DNA from: Pseudomonas sp. St316
GTDB lineage: Bacteria; Pseudomonadota; Gammaproteobacteria; Pseudomonadales; Pseudomonadaceae
Length of the DNA stretch: 64,000 nucleotides
Assembly: GCF_018325905.1 (NCBI RefSeq)
Contig: NZ_AP021901.1
Coordinates: 806,001 to 870,000, forward strand
Reading direction: 5' to 3'
Positions 1 through 9,484 of this stretch are shown here, one piece after another (the stretch's first letter is position 1; every line of letters starts with the position of its first letter). Both the position numbers and the translations under genes were made by a program. The notes beneath the pieces are model-generated. The model did not search any database, had not been told where the DNA came from, and saw only the letters and a list, made by a program, of their open reading frames with translations.

Positions 1-1
1 C

Positions 2-1822
2 GATCCGTCGATTGCCCGTTCCTGGCTGCGCTGCCTTGAGGACTATCACCTCGACCCGGCCCAGAACCTCGCGCCGACGGTGCTTGAGCATGGCCGGGTG
101 CTGGAAAGCCGCGAGCGTCTGCAACAGGTGTTGCACATCGCCGGCACCGAAATGACCAGCCTCCACCAACAGCTCTCCGGCGCCGGCCACGCGGTGCTGC
201 TGACCGACGCCCGGGGCGTGATCCTCAATTGTGTCACCGCCCCCAGCGAACGGAAGATTTTCGAACGGGCCGGGCTCTGGCTCGGCGCTGATTGGAGCGA
301 AGCCTGCGAAGGCACCAATGGCATCGGCACCTGCCTGGTGGAGCGTCAGGCCCTGACCATCCACCAGGAAGAACACTTTCGTGGCCGCCACACCGGCCTG
401 ACCTGCTCGGCCAGCCCGGTCTTCGATCCCCAGGGCGAACTGCTGGCGGTGCTCGACGTGTCTTCGGCCCGGCCGGACGTGTCGCGCCAGAGCCAGTTCC
501 ACACCATGGCCCTGGTCAATCTCTCGGCGAAGATGATCGAGAGCTGCTATTTCCTGCGTTGCTTCGACAATCAATGGCTGCTGCGCTTTCACTTGCAGGC
601 CGAGTCCGTGGGGTTGTTCAGCGAAGGCTTGCTGGCGTTCGACGGCGAAGGGCGGATCAGCGCGGTCAACCAGAGCGCGCTGAACCTCTTGGGGCATATT
701 CGCGGCAGCTTGCTCGGCCAGCGAGTGGAAGACTTTTTCGATTGTTCGCTGGACGAGTTGCTCGGCCGCGCGAGCGTCAATGCCAGTGCGAGTTGGCCGT
801 TGCGCACCCGTGACGGTCGGCATTTGTTCGCCGTGCTGCGGGGGCAGCCGCGTAGCGTGCCGGTGCCGATCGCCCCGGCGTTCAAAATCATCGAGCCCGC
901 TCGCCTGCCGGGCATCTGCCTGGGGGATGCGGCGTTGCAGGAACATTTTCGCAAGGCCCTGCGGGTATTCGAGCGCGATGTGCCGTTGCTGATCCAGGGC
1001 GAAACCGGCTCCGGCAAGGAGGCGTTTGCCAAGGCCGTGCACCACGCCAGCCAGCGCGCCGGCAAGCAGTTCGTCGCCCTCAACTGCGCGGCCATCCCGG
1101 AAAGCCTGATCGAAAGCGAGCTGTTCGGCTATCGCGGCGGCAGCTTCACCGGTGCGCGCAAGGAAGGCATGCGCGGCAAGCTGCAACAGGCTGACGGCGG
1201 CACGCTGTTCCTCGATGAAATCGGCGACATGCCCCTGGCCTTGCAGACCCGTTTGCTGCGGGTGCTGGAAGACCGCCAAGTGGTACCCATCGGCGGCGAG
1301 CCCGAGGCGGTGAACGTGCGCATCATCAGCGCCACTCACCGGCAGTTGCTGGATCGGGTGCAGGACGGCAGTTTTCGTGAGGATTTATACTACCGGCTCA
1401 ATGGGTTGGAAATCCCGCTGCCGGCGTTGCGCGAGCGCGGTGACAAGTCGCAGTTATTGGATTTTTTGCTGGCCGAAGAGGCGGGCGCCGAGACGGTGAC
1501 CCTCGACGAAGCGGCGCGCCAGGCGTTGTTGGGGTTCGACTGGCCGGGCAACGTGCGGCAACTGCGTAATGTGCTGCGCACCCTGGCGGCGTTGTGCGAC
1601 GGCGGGCGGATTGGGCTGGAGGACCTGCCCGCGATGATTCGCCAGCGCCCGGTGGCGCTGGTTGAAACCGTGGCGCAGCGGCCGCTGGAAGATGCCGAGC
1701 GTGTGGCGCTGCTCGACGTGCTGGAGCGCCAGCGCTGGCACATGACCCACACCGCCGAGCAACTGGGCATCAGCCGTAACACCCTGTACCGAAAACTGCG
1801 CAAGCACGCCATTGCCCGTTGA
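2..1822 (+). CDS. Sigma-54-dependent enhancer-binding regulator, EatR/AcoR-like (5' partial)
   Basis: The reading frame is open from the first bases of the window and already encodes conserved-looking protein (SIARSWLRCLEDYHLDP) before the first possible start at 80, so the gene begins upstream. In order it has a GAF-like sensory region, a PAS-like region around VGLFSEGLLAFDGEGRISA, an AAA+ domain and a C-terminal Fis-type helix-turn-helix (HTAEQLGISRNTLYRKL). The AAA+ domain shows Walker A GETGSGKE, Walker B GGTLFLDEIGD and the sigma-54 contact loop as GSFTGA instead of the commoner GAFTGA. There is no receiver domain, so it should respond to a ligand. It would activate RpoN promoters, usually those of neighbouring catabolic genes. 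By position next to mpl and ubiX it matches PA4021 (EatR, ethanolamine catabolism) of P. aeruginosa; AcoR is the other possibility. The target genes would lie left of the window. Confidence 0.9.
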   Translation, partial: DPSIARSWLRCLEDYHLDPAQNLAPTVLEHGRVLESRERLQQVLHIAGTEMTSLHQQLSGAGHAVLLTDARGVILNCVTAPSERKIFERAGLWLGADWSEACEGTNGIGTCLVERQALTIHQEEHFRGRHTGLTCSASPVFDPQGELLAVLDVSSARPDVSRQSQFHTMALVNLSAKMIESCYFLRCFDNQWLLRFHLQAESVGLFSEGLLAFDGEGRISAVNQSALNLLGHIRGSLLGQRVEDFFDCSLDELLGRASVNASASWPLRTRDGRHLFAVLRGQPRSVPVPIAPAFKIIEPARLPGICLGDAALQEHFRKALRVFERDVPLLIQGETGSGKEAFAKAVHHASQRAGKQFVALNCAAIPESLIESELFGYRGGSFTGARKEGMRGKLQQADGGTLFLDEIGDMPLALQTRLLRVLEDRQVVPIGGEPEAVNVRIISATHRQLLDRVQDGSFREDLYYRLNGLEIPLPALRERGDKSQLLDFLLAEEAGAETVTLDEAARQALLGFDWPGNVRQLRNVLRTLAALCDGGRIGLEDLPAMIRQRPVALVETVAQRPLEDAERVALLDVLERQRWHMTHTAEQLGISRNTLYRKLRKHAIAR

Positions 1823-1858
1823 CTCGTGCGCGATCGCCCTGACGGAGTGCGGTCAACT

Positions 1859-1947
1859 GTGGGAGCGAGCTTGCTCGCGATGGCGGCGGCACATTCAACA
1901 TCAATGCAAGCTGACCCACCGCTATCGCGAGCAAGCTCGCTCCCACA
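1859..1947. repeat. REP inverted pair (BIME)
   Basis: A forward copy of TGTGGGAGCGAGCTTGCTCG and an inverted copy lie about 40 bases apart, between the sigma-54 regulator and mpl. This is the common Pseudomonas REP doublet, able to form a long cruciform or RNA hairpin. It follows a gene end, as REPs usually do. Confidence 0.9.
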
Positions 1948-2067
1948 GGGGGATGTGCTGTTTGCAAGTAAGGGAGGGCACCAGCAAAAGGGATAGCAAG
2001 TTCGAAACACCAGGTGCGATTTCCCCCTCCCTACGCTAACCTGCGGCCATGTTTTACGAGGTCGACT

Positions 2068-3417
2068 ATGCACATCCATATTCTCGGTATCTGCGGCACT
2101 TTCATGGGTTCGATGGCGGTCTTGGCCAAGGAGCTGGGCCATCACGTGACCGGCTCCGACGCCAACGTCTACCCACCGATGAGCACTCAGCTGGAAGCCC
2201 AGGGCATCGAATTGACCCAAGGCTATGACCCGGCGCAACTGGACCCGGCGCCAGACCTGGTGGTCATCGGCAACGCCATGTCCCGTGGCAACCCGGCGGT
2301 GGAGTACGTGCTCAACAAGGGCCTGCCCTACGTGTCCGGGCCGCAGTGGCTGGCCGATCACGTGTTGCAGGGCCGTTGGGTCCTGGCCGTGGCCGGTACC
2401 CACGGCAAGACCACCACCAGCAGCATGCTCGCCTGGGTGCTGGAGCACGCGGGCATGAGCCCAGGGTTCCTGATCGGTGGCGTGCCGCAGAACTTCTCGG
2501 TGTCGGCGCGCCTGGGCGGCACGCCGTTCTTCGTGATTGAGGCCGACGAATACGACAGCGCGTTTTTCGACAAGCGTTCGAAATTCGTCCACTACCGTCC
2601 CCGCACCGCGATCCTCAACAACCTTGAGTTCGATCATGCGGACATCTTCCCAGATCTGGCGGCCATCGAGCGGCAGTTCCACCACTTGGTGCGGACCATC
2701 CCCAGTGAAGGCCTGGTCATCCATCCGACCACCGAGCCGGCCTTGCAGCGCGTGATCGAAATGGGCTGCTGGACCCCGGTGCAAACCACCGGCGCGGGCG
2801 GGCAGTGGCAGGTGAAATTGCTCAAGGATGACGGTTCGCAGTTCGAAGTGATGTTTGAAGGCGTGTCCCAAGGCGTGGTCGAGTGGGACATGACCGGCCA
2901 GCACAACGTCGCCAATGCCCTGGCGACCCTGGCGGCGGCCCGGCATGTCGGCGTGGTGCCGTCCATGGGCATTGCCGCGTTGAGTGCGTTCAAGAGCGTG
3001 AAACGGCGGATGGAGAAGGTCGCCGAGGTGCGCGGCATCACCATCTATGACGACTTCGCCCACCACCCGACCGCCATCGCCACCACCCTCGACGGGTTGC
3101 GCAAGCGCATCGGCGATGCGCCGCTGATCGCGATCATCGAGCCGCGCTCCAACTCCATGAAGCTCGGCGCCCACCGTGACGGCCTGCCGGAAAGCGTGGT
3201 CGATGCCGACCAGGTGATCTGGTACGCGCCGGCCAACCTCGGCTGGGACCTGGGCGCCACTGCGGCGCTGTGCACGGTGCCGTCGATTGTCAGCGATTCC
3301 CTGGAAGGCATCATCGAGCGCGTGAAGAGCCAGGCCCAGCCCGGCACTCACGTGGTGATCATGAGCAACGGCGGCTTCGGCGGCTTGCACGGCAAACTGG
3401 CCGAGGCACTGAAATGA
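2068..3417 (+). CDS. mpl: UDP-N-acetylmuramate:L-alanyl-gamma-D-glutamyl-meso-diaminopimelate ligase
   Basis: Mpl ligates the recycled tripeptide L-Ala-gamma-D-Glu-mDAP to UDP-MurNAc in the cytoplasm, so peptidoglycan fragments re-enter synthesis without MurC, MurD and MurE. The protein is 449 aa, the normal length. It opens with the dinucleotide-like [17 protein letters not shown] and has the ATP-binding GTHGKTTT loop (Lys114), followed by the Mur ligase central and C-terminal domains ([10 protein letters not shown]). I chose ATG 2068 because it starts at the conserved first strand and has an ACGAGG-like ribosome site; the frame stays open upstream without similarity. The stop overlaps the ubiX start (ATGA), so the two are probably translationally coupled. 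Confidence 0.96.
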   Translation: MHIHILGICGTFMGSMAVLAKELGHHVTGSDANVYPPMSTQLEAQGIELTQGYDPAQLDPAPDLVVIGNAMSRGNPAVEYVLNKGLPYVSGPQWLADHVLQGRWVLAVAGTHGKTTTSSMLAWVLEHAGMSPGFLIGGVPQNFSVSARLGGTPFFVIEADEYDSAFFDKRSKFVHYRPRTAILNNLEFDHADIFPDLAAIERQFHHLVRTIPSEGLVIHPTTEPALQRVIEMGCWTPVQTTGAGGQWQVKLLKDDGSQFEVMFEGVSQGVVEWDMTGQHNVANALATLAAARHVGVVPSMGIAALSAFKSVKRRMEKVAEVRGITIYDDFAHHPTAIATTLDGLRKRIGDAPLIAIIEPRSNSMKLGAHRDGLPESVVDADQVIWYAPANLGWDLGATAALCTVPSIVSDSLEGIIERVKSQAQPGTHVVIMSNGGFGGLHGKLAEALK

Positions 3418-4046
3418 GCAATGGCCCGGAACGCATCACGCTGGCGATGACCGGTGCTTCCGGCGCCCAGTACGGCTTGCGCCTGCTCGATTGCCTGGTG
3501 CGTGAAGACCGTGAGGTGCACTTCCTCATCTCCAAGGCCGCGCAACTGGTGATGGCCACCGAGACCGACGTGACCCTGCCGGCCAAGACCCAGATGATGC
3601 AGGCCTTCCTCACCGAATACACCGGTGCGGCGGCGGGGCAGATTCGCGTGTATGGCAAGGAAGACTGGATGTCGCCGGTGGCCTCGGGCTCCGGCGCGCC
3701 GGCCGCCATGGTGGTGGTGCCGTGTTCCACCGGGACGCTGTCGGCGATTGCCACCGGGGCCTGCAACAACCTGATCGAACGGGCGGCGGACGTGACGCTC
3801 AAGGAGCGTCGGCAGTTGATCCTGGTACCGCGTGAAGCGCCGTATTCGAGCATTCACCTGGAGCACATGCTCAAGCTGTCGAACATGGGCGTGACCATCC
3901 TGCCGGCCTCGCCGGGTTTCTATCACCAGCCGCAGACCATTGATGATCTGATCGATTTTGTCGTCGCCCGCATCCTCAATCTGCTGAACATTCCCCAGGA
4001 CATGTTGCCGCGCTGGGGCGAGCATCATTTGAGCAGCGATGAATAA
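3414..4046 (+). CDS. ubiX: Flavin prenyltransferase UbiX
   Basis: UbiX attaches a dimethylallyl group to FMN to make prenylated FMN, the cofactor of the UbiD decarboxylase in ubiquinone synthesis. The 210-aa product has the flavoprotein signature [16 protein letters not shown] at the N-terminus, the central [20 protein letters not shown] and the [15 protein letters not shown] segment typical of UbiX/Pad1. The start overlaps the mpl stop by four bases. The gene's last bases overlap the start of the following small lipoprotein gene by 8 bases, so mpl, ubiX and that gene look like one transcription unit. Confidence 0.96.
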   Translation: MSNGPERITLAMTGASGAQYGLRLLDCLVREDREVHFLISKAAQLVMATETDVTLPAKTQMMQAFLTEYTGAAAGQIRVYGKEDWMSPVASGSGAPAAMVVVPCSTGTLSAIATGACNNLIERAADVTLKERRQLILVPREAPYSSIHLEHMLKLSNMGVTILPASPGFYHQPQTIDDLIDFVVARILNLLNIPQDMLPRWGEHHLSSDE

Positions 4047-4323
4047 GCTGCTGATCGTGCTGTTGGCGCTGCAACTGACCGGCTGCGCTACCGCCCGCAC
4101 CCTCGACGCCGCCAAGCCTGGCGCGCCGGTGGTGTACGCCGGCACGCGCCTGGATCTTTACGCCCTCAACGATGGCTGCTGCGCCAAGGACCGCTTTGGC
4201 ACCGAGGCGCCGAGTTACCCCGGGCTCGATCTGCCGGGCAGTGCGTTGCTCGATACCTTGTTGTTGCCGTTGTCGTTGTTTACGGCGATGGGGGTGGGGT
4301 TTCAGGCCACTGGCGGTTTGTAG
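4039..4323 (+). CDS. YceK/YidQ-like small lipoprotein
   Basis: This 94-aa protein begins with a short signal peptide ending in the lipobox LTGC (Cys15), so it should be a lipid-anchored envelope protein. The rest carries the pattern of the YceK/YidQ (DUF1375) family: a YAGTRLDL strand, a conserved Cys pair region ([12 protein letters not shown]) and a C-terminal hydrophobic [18 protein letters not shown] segment. The family has no settled function. It overlaps ubiX by 8 bases and is likely co-transcribed with it; the function need not be related. Confidence 0.8.
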   Translation: MNKLLIVLLALQLTGCATARTLDAAKPGAPVVYAGTRLDLYALNDGCCAKDRFGTEAPSYPGLDLPGSALLDTLLLPLSLFTAMGVGFQATGGL

Positions 4324-4372
4324 CAAGCACAACAGCTGGGGTTGTTCATTCAGCATGAATGCACGCTGATCC

Positions 4373-4455
4373 ACCGCTATCGCGAGCAAGCTCGCTCCCA
4401 CAGGGACTGCGTTCCAACTTGGTCAACTGTGGGAGCGAGCTTGCTCGCGATGGCG
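4373..4455. repeat. REP inverted pair (BIME)
   Basis: An inverted REP copy comes first, then a forward TGTGGGAGCGAGCTTGCTCG copy, in the gap between the convergent lipoprotein and oxidoreductase genes. A doublet here may help end transcription from both sides. Confidence 0.9.
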
Positions 4456-4475
4456 CCCGTCCAGGCGCAGCAGAA

Positions 4476-5117
4476 TCATTTGCCCAGCTTACGCAATTCA
4501 TCCGACTCCACCACCCGCACCCCATCCTGCTCTTCCAGCGCCAGACGCCACATGGCGCGGGCCAGTTGGCAGGCTTCGATGCCGTGGTACTTGCCCGGGA
4601 TCAGCTTCGACAAGGGGCCGGCCAGTTGTTCGGCCAGGCGCGGTTCGACGCGGTCGCCCAGCAGCAGGGAAGGCCGGCAAATGGTCAGTTGCGGCCAGCC
4701 CTGGGTCTTGAGTGCCGCCTCCATTTCACCTTTGACCCGGTTATAGAAGATCGATGACTTGGCGTCGGCCCCCAGCGCGCTGATCACCACCAGGTGCCGT
4801 GCGCCCAGTTCCCGGGCGCGCTTGGCAAATGCCACGACCAGGTCCAGGTCTATCGCGCGGAAGGCTGCTTCAGTGCCGGCTTTCTTGATGGTTGTGCCGA
4901 GGCAGCAGAAGGCGATGTCGACCTGGCCACTGAGTTGTGGCAGCACCTGGGCCGGCTCACCAACCGGGTTTTCCAAGTGTGGATGTTCAGCCAGTGGCCG
5001 GCGTGAAGGCGCCAATACGCGAGTGATGGTCGGCTCGTTGAGCAGCCGGTCCAGTAGATGTTCTCCGGTCAGCCCGGTAGCACCGGCGAGCAAAACATGC
5101 TGAGGCGTCAAGTACAT
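4476..5117 (-). CDS. NAD(P)H-binding oxidoreductase, HTATIP2-like atypical SDR
   Basis: The 213-aa product has an N-terminal Rossmann motif ([19 protein letters not shown]), followed by [22 protein letters not shown], the VISALGAD strand and [13 protein letters not shown] with the usual Tyr-x-x-x-Lys placed as YNRVK. This set is typical of small atypical short-chain dehydrogenase-like proteins related to human HTATIP2/TIP30. The substrate is unknown. The start has a GGGGGA ribosome site about eight bases upstream. It stands alone, convergent with the preceding operon and just downstream of the MORN/peptidase gene on the same strand (27-bp gap). Confidence 0.85.
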   Translation of the reverse strand: MYLTPQHVLLAGATGLTGEHLLDRLLNEPTITRVLAPSRRPLAEHPHLENPVGEPAQVLPQLSGQVDIAFCCLGTTIKKAGTEAAFRAIDLDLVVAFAKRARELGARHLVVISALGADAKSSIFYNRVKGEMEAALKTQGWPQLTICRPSLLLGDRVEPRLAEQLAGPLSKLIPGKYHGIEACQLARAMWRLALEEQDGVRVVESDELRKLGK

Positions 5118-5144
5118 AGTGTTTCCCCCTTGATACGGTTCAGC

Positions 5145-6863
5145 TTAGTTGCTCTTTGTGGCCGCGTCGTTCAATGCAGCACTTTGCAACGCTTTACGTG
5201 CCTGCTGTTTGCGCAGCAGTTGCCAGTGGGAAAGGACCGTCCTCGGCGCCCACATCTGTGGTTCGGACGCTTCGAAATTGTCGGCCTGTTCCCGTTCCGC
5301 CACGGTAGCCTTGGCCCGCTTGAAGGCCTGCTCCAGGTCGTCGGTCTGGTTCAGCGCCTGGGCAAACAGCGCATCGCCGAAATAGGTGAAGTTGGCCTCT
5401 TCGGAACAGCCGAAGGACACCCGGTCGGCCCGGGAGGCGGTCATGACCAACGTGCGTTCATCCTTGAGCGCCGGGATGAAACCGCCGGAATAACAGGCCG
5501 AGATCACCACGATCTTGTCGCGGTTCTTCAGTGGCGCCAGCACCACGGCCAGCTCATCGGCCGGCAGGTCGGCCAGTTCCATGCGCGGCTGGTCGAGCAC
5601 CAGCTCATGTTCGCTGGTGCCGTGGCTGGTCAGGTAGATGAAAATCAGGTCTTCCGGGCCGCTGCGTTCGGCCAGGGTGGCAACGGCGCGGCGCAGGCTT
5701 TCGCGGGTGGCCATGGGGCGGTCGCCAAGGTGATCGCGGTGGTTGACCAGGCGGATCTGCCCGAACGCGCCGAAACGGCTGGCGAGCATGTTGGCGACAT
5801 AGTCGGATTCGCGCAGGAACACGCTTTGCTTGCCGTCGCCGCCCAGGGTCAGGCTATACAGCTCCACTGCCGGGGTCGAGGCCGGGATGTTGGCCAGGGC
5901 ATCCTCCAGCAGGCGGCCCTGGGCCAGCAGGCCGAGTTCGAGCACATCCGGTAGCAGCCTGCCGTCAGCGTCGCGCAGCCGCTGGCCGTTGGCCCAGGTG
6001 CCGCTTTGCACGGTGCCGTCGGTCATCACCAGGGTGCCGAGCCCGTGGTAACTGTCGTTTTCGAACTGCCCGGTGTAAAAACTGCCGTCGGGCAGGTTCA
6101 GGCGGCCCTGGCCGGTAAAGCGCCAATCATTGAATTGACCGAGATAATGGCTGCCGTCGGCGCCGATCAGTTCGCCCTTGCCGGTCAGCGCGCCATCCTT
6201 GAATTGGCCGATCCAGACATCGCCGTCGGCATTTTCGTAGCGACCGCGACCGTTGAGCTGGTTGTTCTTGAAGCCGCCGACATAGACATCGCCATCGGCG
6301 CTGTTGAAGGTGCCCTTGCCCTGCAGTTGCCCATCGACAAATTTGCCGGTGAACTGGTTGCCGCTGGCATCGAAGCGCTGGCCTTCACCGTTGGGCTTGC
6401 CGTTGGCGAAGGGGCCTTGGTACTGGCTGCCGTCGTCGAGTTCCAGGCGTCCGAGACCGGAATAGCGGTCGGCCTTGAACTCGCCCCGGTAGGTCATGCC
6501 GTTTTCCTTGAGCGTCCCTTCACCGTCCCGTCGCCCCAGCTTGAAGCCGCCGGTGTAGCTGCTGGTCGGTGTGGTCAAGCTGCCCTGGCCGTGGAACAGC
6601 CCCTGCTGGAACTGGCCGCGATAGACCTCGCCATTGCTGCCATGCCATTCCCCGGTACCGTGCCACTGGCCTTTGTCGAACTGCCCGGCGTACCAGCTGC
6701 CATTGGGGTAATCGATGCGCCCCTGACCTTGCAGCAGCCCATCCACCAGGTCGCCGCGATAGCGGCCGCCGTCGGGCAGGCGCGCGTCGGGAGGCAGCGG
6801 CGATTCGCCGTTGCCACAGGCGGTGAGCAGCAGGGTCAGGGTCAGTGGGACGAATAAGCGCAT
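5145..6863 (-). CDS. Lipoprotein with MORN repeats and a C13 (legumain/caspase-fold) peptidase domain
   Basis: A 572-aa lipoprotein with signal peptide and lipobox LTAC (Cys16). Residues about 34-295 are eleven full and one partial MORN-type repeats of 22-23 residues (pattern Y.G.F..G...G.G....G). Residues about 330-530 are a C13-family cysteine peptidase domain: the catalytic His is His414 in YLTSHGT and the catalytic Cys is Cys457 in VISACYSGG, the His-then-Cys order of clan CD peptidases. C13 enzymes cleave after Asn or act as transamidases; MORN repeats bind membranes or partner proteins. The protein should sit in the periplasm or on an envelope membrane. Neither substrate nor role is known, and no processing partner is encoded nearby. 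Confidence 0.85.
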   Translation of the reverse strand: MRLFVPLTLTLLLTACGNGESPLPPDARLPDGGRYRGDLVDGLLQGQGRIDYPNGSWYAGQFDKGQWHGTGEWHGSNGEVYRGQFQQGLFHGQGSLTTPTSSYTGGFKLGRRDGEGTLKENGMTYRGEFKADRYSGLGRLELDDGSQYQGPFANGKPNGEGQRFDASGNQFTGKFVDGQLQGKGTFNSADGDVYVGGFKNNQLNGRGRYENADGDVWIGQFKDGALTGKGELIGADGSHYLGQFNDWRFTGQGRLNLPDGSFYTGQFENDSYHGLGTLVMTDGTVQSGTWANGQRLRDADGRLLPDVLELGLLAQGRLLEDALANIPASTPAVELYSLTLGGDGKQSVFLRESDYVANMLASRFGAFGQIRLVNHRDHLGDRPMATRESLRRAVATLAERSGPEDLIFIYLTSHGTSEHELVLDQPRMELADLPADELAVVLAPLKNRDKIVVISACYSGGFIPALKDERTLVMTASRADRVSFGCSEEANFTYFGDALFAQALNQTDDLEQAFKRAKATVAEREQADNFEASEPQMWAPRTVLSHWQLLRKQQARKALQSAALNDAATKSN

Positions 6864-6965
6864 AACGGGATCCAGGTCATCAGGCCATGAGTATGCCGCA
6901 GCTATACGCGTTAGATACAGAGAAGCGATGCGAAACTGCCTGGGCGGTTTCGCATGTGCGCAGGT

Positions 6966-7421
6966 TTACACGAAGCAGAGCGACAGCGGCTCGGCGATAT
7001 AGGCCGGTTTTTCCGAGCCTTCGATTTCCAGCGTGGCGGTGGCCTTGAGCAGCCATTGGCCGGGTTTTTTCTCGGTGACTTCCACCAGGTCGACCTTGAG
7101 CCGCACCTTGGAATCGACTTTTACCGGTTGGATGAAGCGCACGCTGTCCAGCCCGTAGTTGACGACCATCTTCACGCCCTCGGGCAGGATCAGGATGTCT
7201 TCCATCAGCTTGGGCATCAGCGACAGCGACAGGAAACCGTGGGCAATGGTGCTGCCAAACGGGGTCTGCGCGGCCTTGACCGGATCGACGTGGATGAACT
7301 GAAAGTCGCCAGTGGCTTCGGCGAACAGGTTGATGCGCTCCTGATCGATGGTGAGCCATTCGGAACGTCCAAGTTCCTTGCCGACATAATCTTTGAGCGC
7401 TGCAACGGGGACGTAGGGCAT
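6966..7421 (-). CDS. MaoC-like hot-dog fold dehydratase
   Basis: This 151-aa protein is of the MaoC/R-specific enoyl-CoA hydratase type. It has the hydratase signature FAEATGDFQFIHVDP with catalytic-type Asp and His, followed by FGSTIAHGFLSLSL. Such enzymes hydrate trans-2-enoyl-CoA in fatty acid or polyhydroxyalkanoate metabolism; the exact substrate cannot be read from the sequence. I place the start at 7421 (MPYVPVAAL) because an AAGGAGAG ribosome site lies 6 bases upstream; the open frame extends 30 codons further without conserved sequence. Confidence 0.88.
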   Translation of the reverse strand: MPYVPVAALKDYVGKELGRSEWLTIDQERINLFAEATGDFQFIHVDPVKAAQTPFGSTIAHGFLSLSLMPKLMEDILILPEGVKMVVNYGLDSVRFIQPVKVDSKVRLKVDLVEVTEKKPGQWLLKATATLEIEGSEKPAYIAEPLSLCFV

Positions 7422-7770
7422 TGAGACTCTCCTTGGGTTCATCGGTTTTGCTTTTTCTGAAACGGGGATTTGCCTCCCCGGAGAACCACTGTAGATCAAC
7501 ATGGCGCGCAAGGAAGGTCACCGAACATGCTTTTTACGAATGCCGACCCATAGCGCGGGCATGCTTATAATGCCGGCGCATTCTTTGCGATTCCGTTCAT
7601 TTGACGTGTGCGTTTGATTTCGTGGCGAGGGAGCTTGCTCCCGCTGGGCTGCGCAGCGGCCCCATTTTATGAGCGCTTCGCACTCAAGCGGGAGCAAGCT
7701 CCCTCGCCACACAATCACGCCGTGAACCGAATTGGCGCGTTCATTGAGTTTGTTGCAGGGGAGAGAGCGG
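7422..7770. other. Intergenic region between divergent maoC-like and lrgA-like genes
   Basis: A 349-base stretch without a gene. It holds the maoC-like ribosome site, a TATAAT hexamer at 7566-7571 on the plus strand without a convincing -35, and a REP-like inverted repeat at 7622-7710. The leader of the lrgA-like gene may therefore carry a long hairpin. I see no small gene. Confidence 0.6.
7622..7710. repeat. REP-like inverted repeat, second family
   Basis: Arms of 24 bases, GTGGCGAGGGAGCTTGCTCC at the left and its complement at the right, are separated by about 40 bases. The core GGGAGCTTGCTCCC differs from the main REP family of this window, so this is a separate Pseudomonas palindromic family. 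Confidence 0.8.
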
Positions 7771-8136
7771 ATGTTGCTACGGGGCCTGACCTGGCTGGTG
7801 CTGTTTCAATTGCTGGGCACTGCGATCAATCATTTGTTCTTGCCGGTGTTGCCGGGGCCGATCATTGGCCTGCTGTTGCTGCTGGGCTACCTGGTGATGC
7901 GCGGCGAAGTCAGCGAGCCGTTGAACCTGGCCGCCAGCAGCCTGCTGCGTTATCTGCCATTGCTGCTGGTGCCGCCCGCCGTGGGGGTGATGGTCTATGC
8001 CCGGGCGATTGCCGCCGATTTCTGGGCCATCGTCGGTGCGTTGACGTTGTCGCTGGTGTTGTCCGTGGCGTTGACGGGGCTGCTGATGCAGCGCCTGGCC
8101 CGGCGTCACGTCGCCGCCCCGGAGGACAGCCAATGA
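7771..8136 (+). CDS. CidA/LrgA family holin-like protein
   Basis: This 121-aa protein has four predicted membrane helices and the family signature FLPVLPGPIIGLLLLLGYL, followed by NLAASSLLRYLPLLLVPPAVGVM. CidA/LrgA proteins form holin-like pores linked to murein hydrolase control, programmed lysis and, more recently, transport of small by-products such as pyruvate. The ATG at 7771 has an AGGGGAG ribosome site and begins at the conserved N-terminus. Its stop overlaps the start of the LrgB partner, giving the usual two-gene operon. Confidence 0.9.
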   Translation: MLLRGLTWLVLFQLLGTAINHLFLPVLPGPIIGLLLLLGYLVMRGEVSEPLNLAASSLLRYLPLLLVPPAVGVMVYARAIAADFWAIVGALTLSLVLSVALTGLLMQRLARRHVAAPEDSQ

Positions 8137-8849
8137 TGCTCGACTGGCAAGGTGCCTGGGCCTCGGTGATCCATCATCCGCTGTTTGGCATCGGCATCAC
8201 CCTGGGCGCCTATCAACTGGTGCTGGCGGCGTTCGAAAAGACCCGCTGGGTGTTCCTGCAACCGGTGCTGATGTCGATGGTGCTGTTGATCGGCGTGTTG
8301 GTCGGCTGTGGCATCGGCTACGCCGAATACCGCAAGAGCACCGAGATCCTCAGCATCCTGCTGGGCCCGGCCACGGTCGCCCTGGCGGTGCCGTTGTATT
8401 TGAACTTGCGACGGATCCGGCAGTTGTTCTGGCCGATTTTTACTACGCTGGTGATAGCTGGGGTGTTCGCCACGGGCTCTGCGGTGGTGTTGGGCTGGGC
8501 GTTTGGCGCCGAGCACATGATTCTGATGACCATGGCCCCCAAATCCGTGACCTCGCCGATCGCCATGCTGGTGGCCGAGCAGATCGGCGGCGTGGCGGCG
8601 ATGGCGGCGGTGTTTGTGTTGATTACCGGTGTGCTCGGGGCGATCCTCGGTCCGAGCATTCTGACCAAGCTGGGTGTCCATAACCCAGAAGCCCGGGGCA
8701 TGGCCCTGGGGCTGGCGGCCCATGCGGTGGGTACGTCGGTGGCGTTGCAGGAAAGCGAGGAGACAGGCGCCTTTGCGGCGCTGGCGATGAGTCTGATGGG
8801 CGTGGCCACGGCGGTGTTGCTGCCGTTGGTGGTGTCGATGACGGTTTAA
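8133..8849 (+). CDS. CidB/LrgB family membrane protein
   Basis: The 238-aa product is an LrgB-domain integral membrane protein with about seven helices. Family signatures include GPATVALAVPLY, MTMAPKSVTSPIAM and a C-terminal GLAAHAVGTSVAL. It partners the preceding CidA/LrgA-like protein. The start overlaps the previous stop (ATGA) and a GGAGG site lies inside the end of the upstream gene, so translation is coupled. A second ATG three bases later is an equally possible start. Confidence 0.92.
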   Translation: MMLDWQGAWASVIHHPLFGIGITLGAYQLVLAAFEKTRWVFLQPVLMSMVLLIGVLVGCGIGYAEYRKSTEILSILLGPATVALAVPLYLNLRRIRQLFWPIFTTLVIAGVFATGSAVVLGWAFGAEHMILMTMAPKSVTSPIAMLVAEQIGGVAAMAAVFVLITGVLGAILGPSILTKLGVHNPEARGMALGLAAHAVGTSVALQESEETGAFAALAMSLMGVATAVLLPLVVSMTV

Positions 8850-8859
8850 GGAACTGGTT

Positions 8860-9450
8860 ATGAGCTTGCCGCTTTTCCCGTTGAACACTGTGCTGTTCCC
8901 CGGTTGCATCCTCGACTTGCAGATTTTCGAGGCGCGTTACCTCGACATGATCGGGCGCTGCATGAAAAAGGGTGAAGGCTTCGGTGTGGTGTGCATCCTC
9001 GATGGTGAGGAAGTCGGCATCGCGCCTGAAGGCTACGCGCGGGTCGGTTGCGAAGCGCGCATCACCGATTTCTCCCAGCAGGACAATGGTCTGCTGGGCA
9101 TTCGGGTGCAGGGCGGGCGGCGCTTTATCGTCCATGGCAGCAGCGTCCAGGCGGATCAACTGACGGTCGCGGAGGTCGAGTGGCTGGAAGATGAACCGGA
9201 GCAACCGCTGCAAGAGGAAGACGCCGATCTGGTGGCGCTGCTCAAGGCTCTGGCCGAGCACCCGATGGTCGAGGCGCTGAACATGGGCGCCGAAGCGACC
9301 GGCCAGCAATCGCTGGCCAATCAACTGGCCTACCTGCTGCCGTTCAATGAGCTGGACAAGATCGACCTGCTGCAACTCGATGATCCCCAGCAGCGGCTGG
9401 ATGCGATCCAGGCGTTGCTCGATGAGTTGCAGGGCGAGTTGTTCGCCTGA
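8860..9450 (+). CDS. Stand-alone LON substrate-binding domain protein
   Basis: A 196-aa protein consisting only of the LON N-terminal (PUA-like) domain: LPLFPLNTVLFPGCILDLQI at the start, then FEARYLDMIGRCM, typical of the substrate-binding part of the Lon protease. It lacks the AAA+ domain and the Ser-Lys catalytic dyad, so it is not a protease. Such small proteins are conserved in gammaproteobacteria without a fixed function. It begins 10 bases after the lrgB-like gene and is probably co-transcribed with it. Confidence 0.9.
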   Translation: MSLPLFPLNTVLFPGCILDLQIFEARYLDMIGRCMKKGEGFGVVCILDGEEVGIAPEGYARVGCEARITDFSQQDNGLLGIRVQGGRRFIVHGSSVQADQLTVAEVEWLEDEPEQPLQEEDADLVALLKALAEHPMVEALNMGAEATGQQSLANQLAYLLPFNELDKIDLLQLDDPQQRLDAIQALLDELQGELFA

Positions 9451-9484
9451 TCTAGCGCCTGCTCACTGAATAGCGCTGAACCCT

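Noticed and set aside
1390..3390. 666-codon open frame on the minus strand spanning the sigma-54 gene end and mpl
   Set aside because: It covers two well-supported genes and a REP pair and shows no protein motifs.
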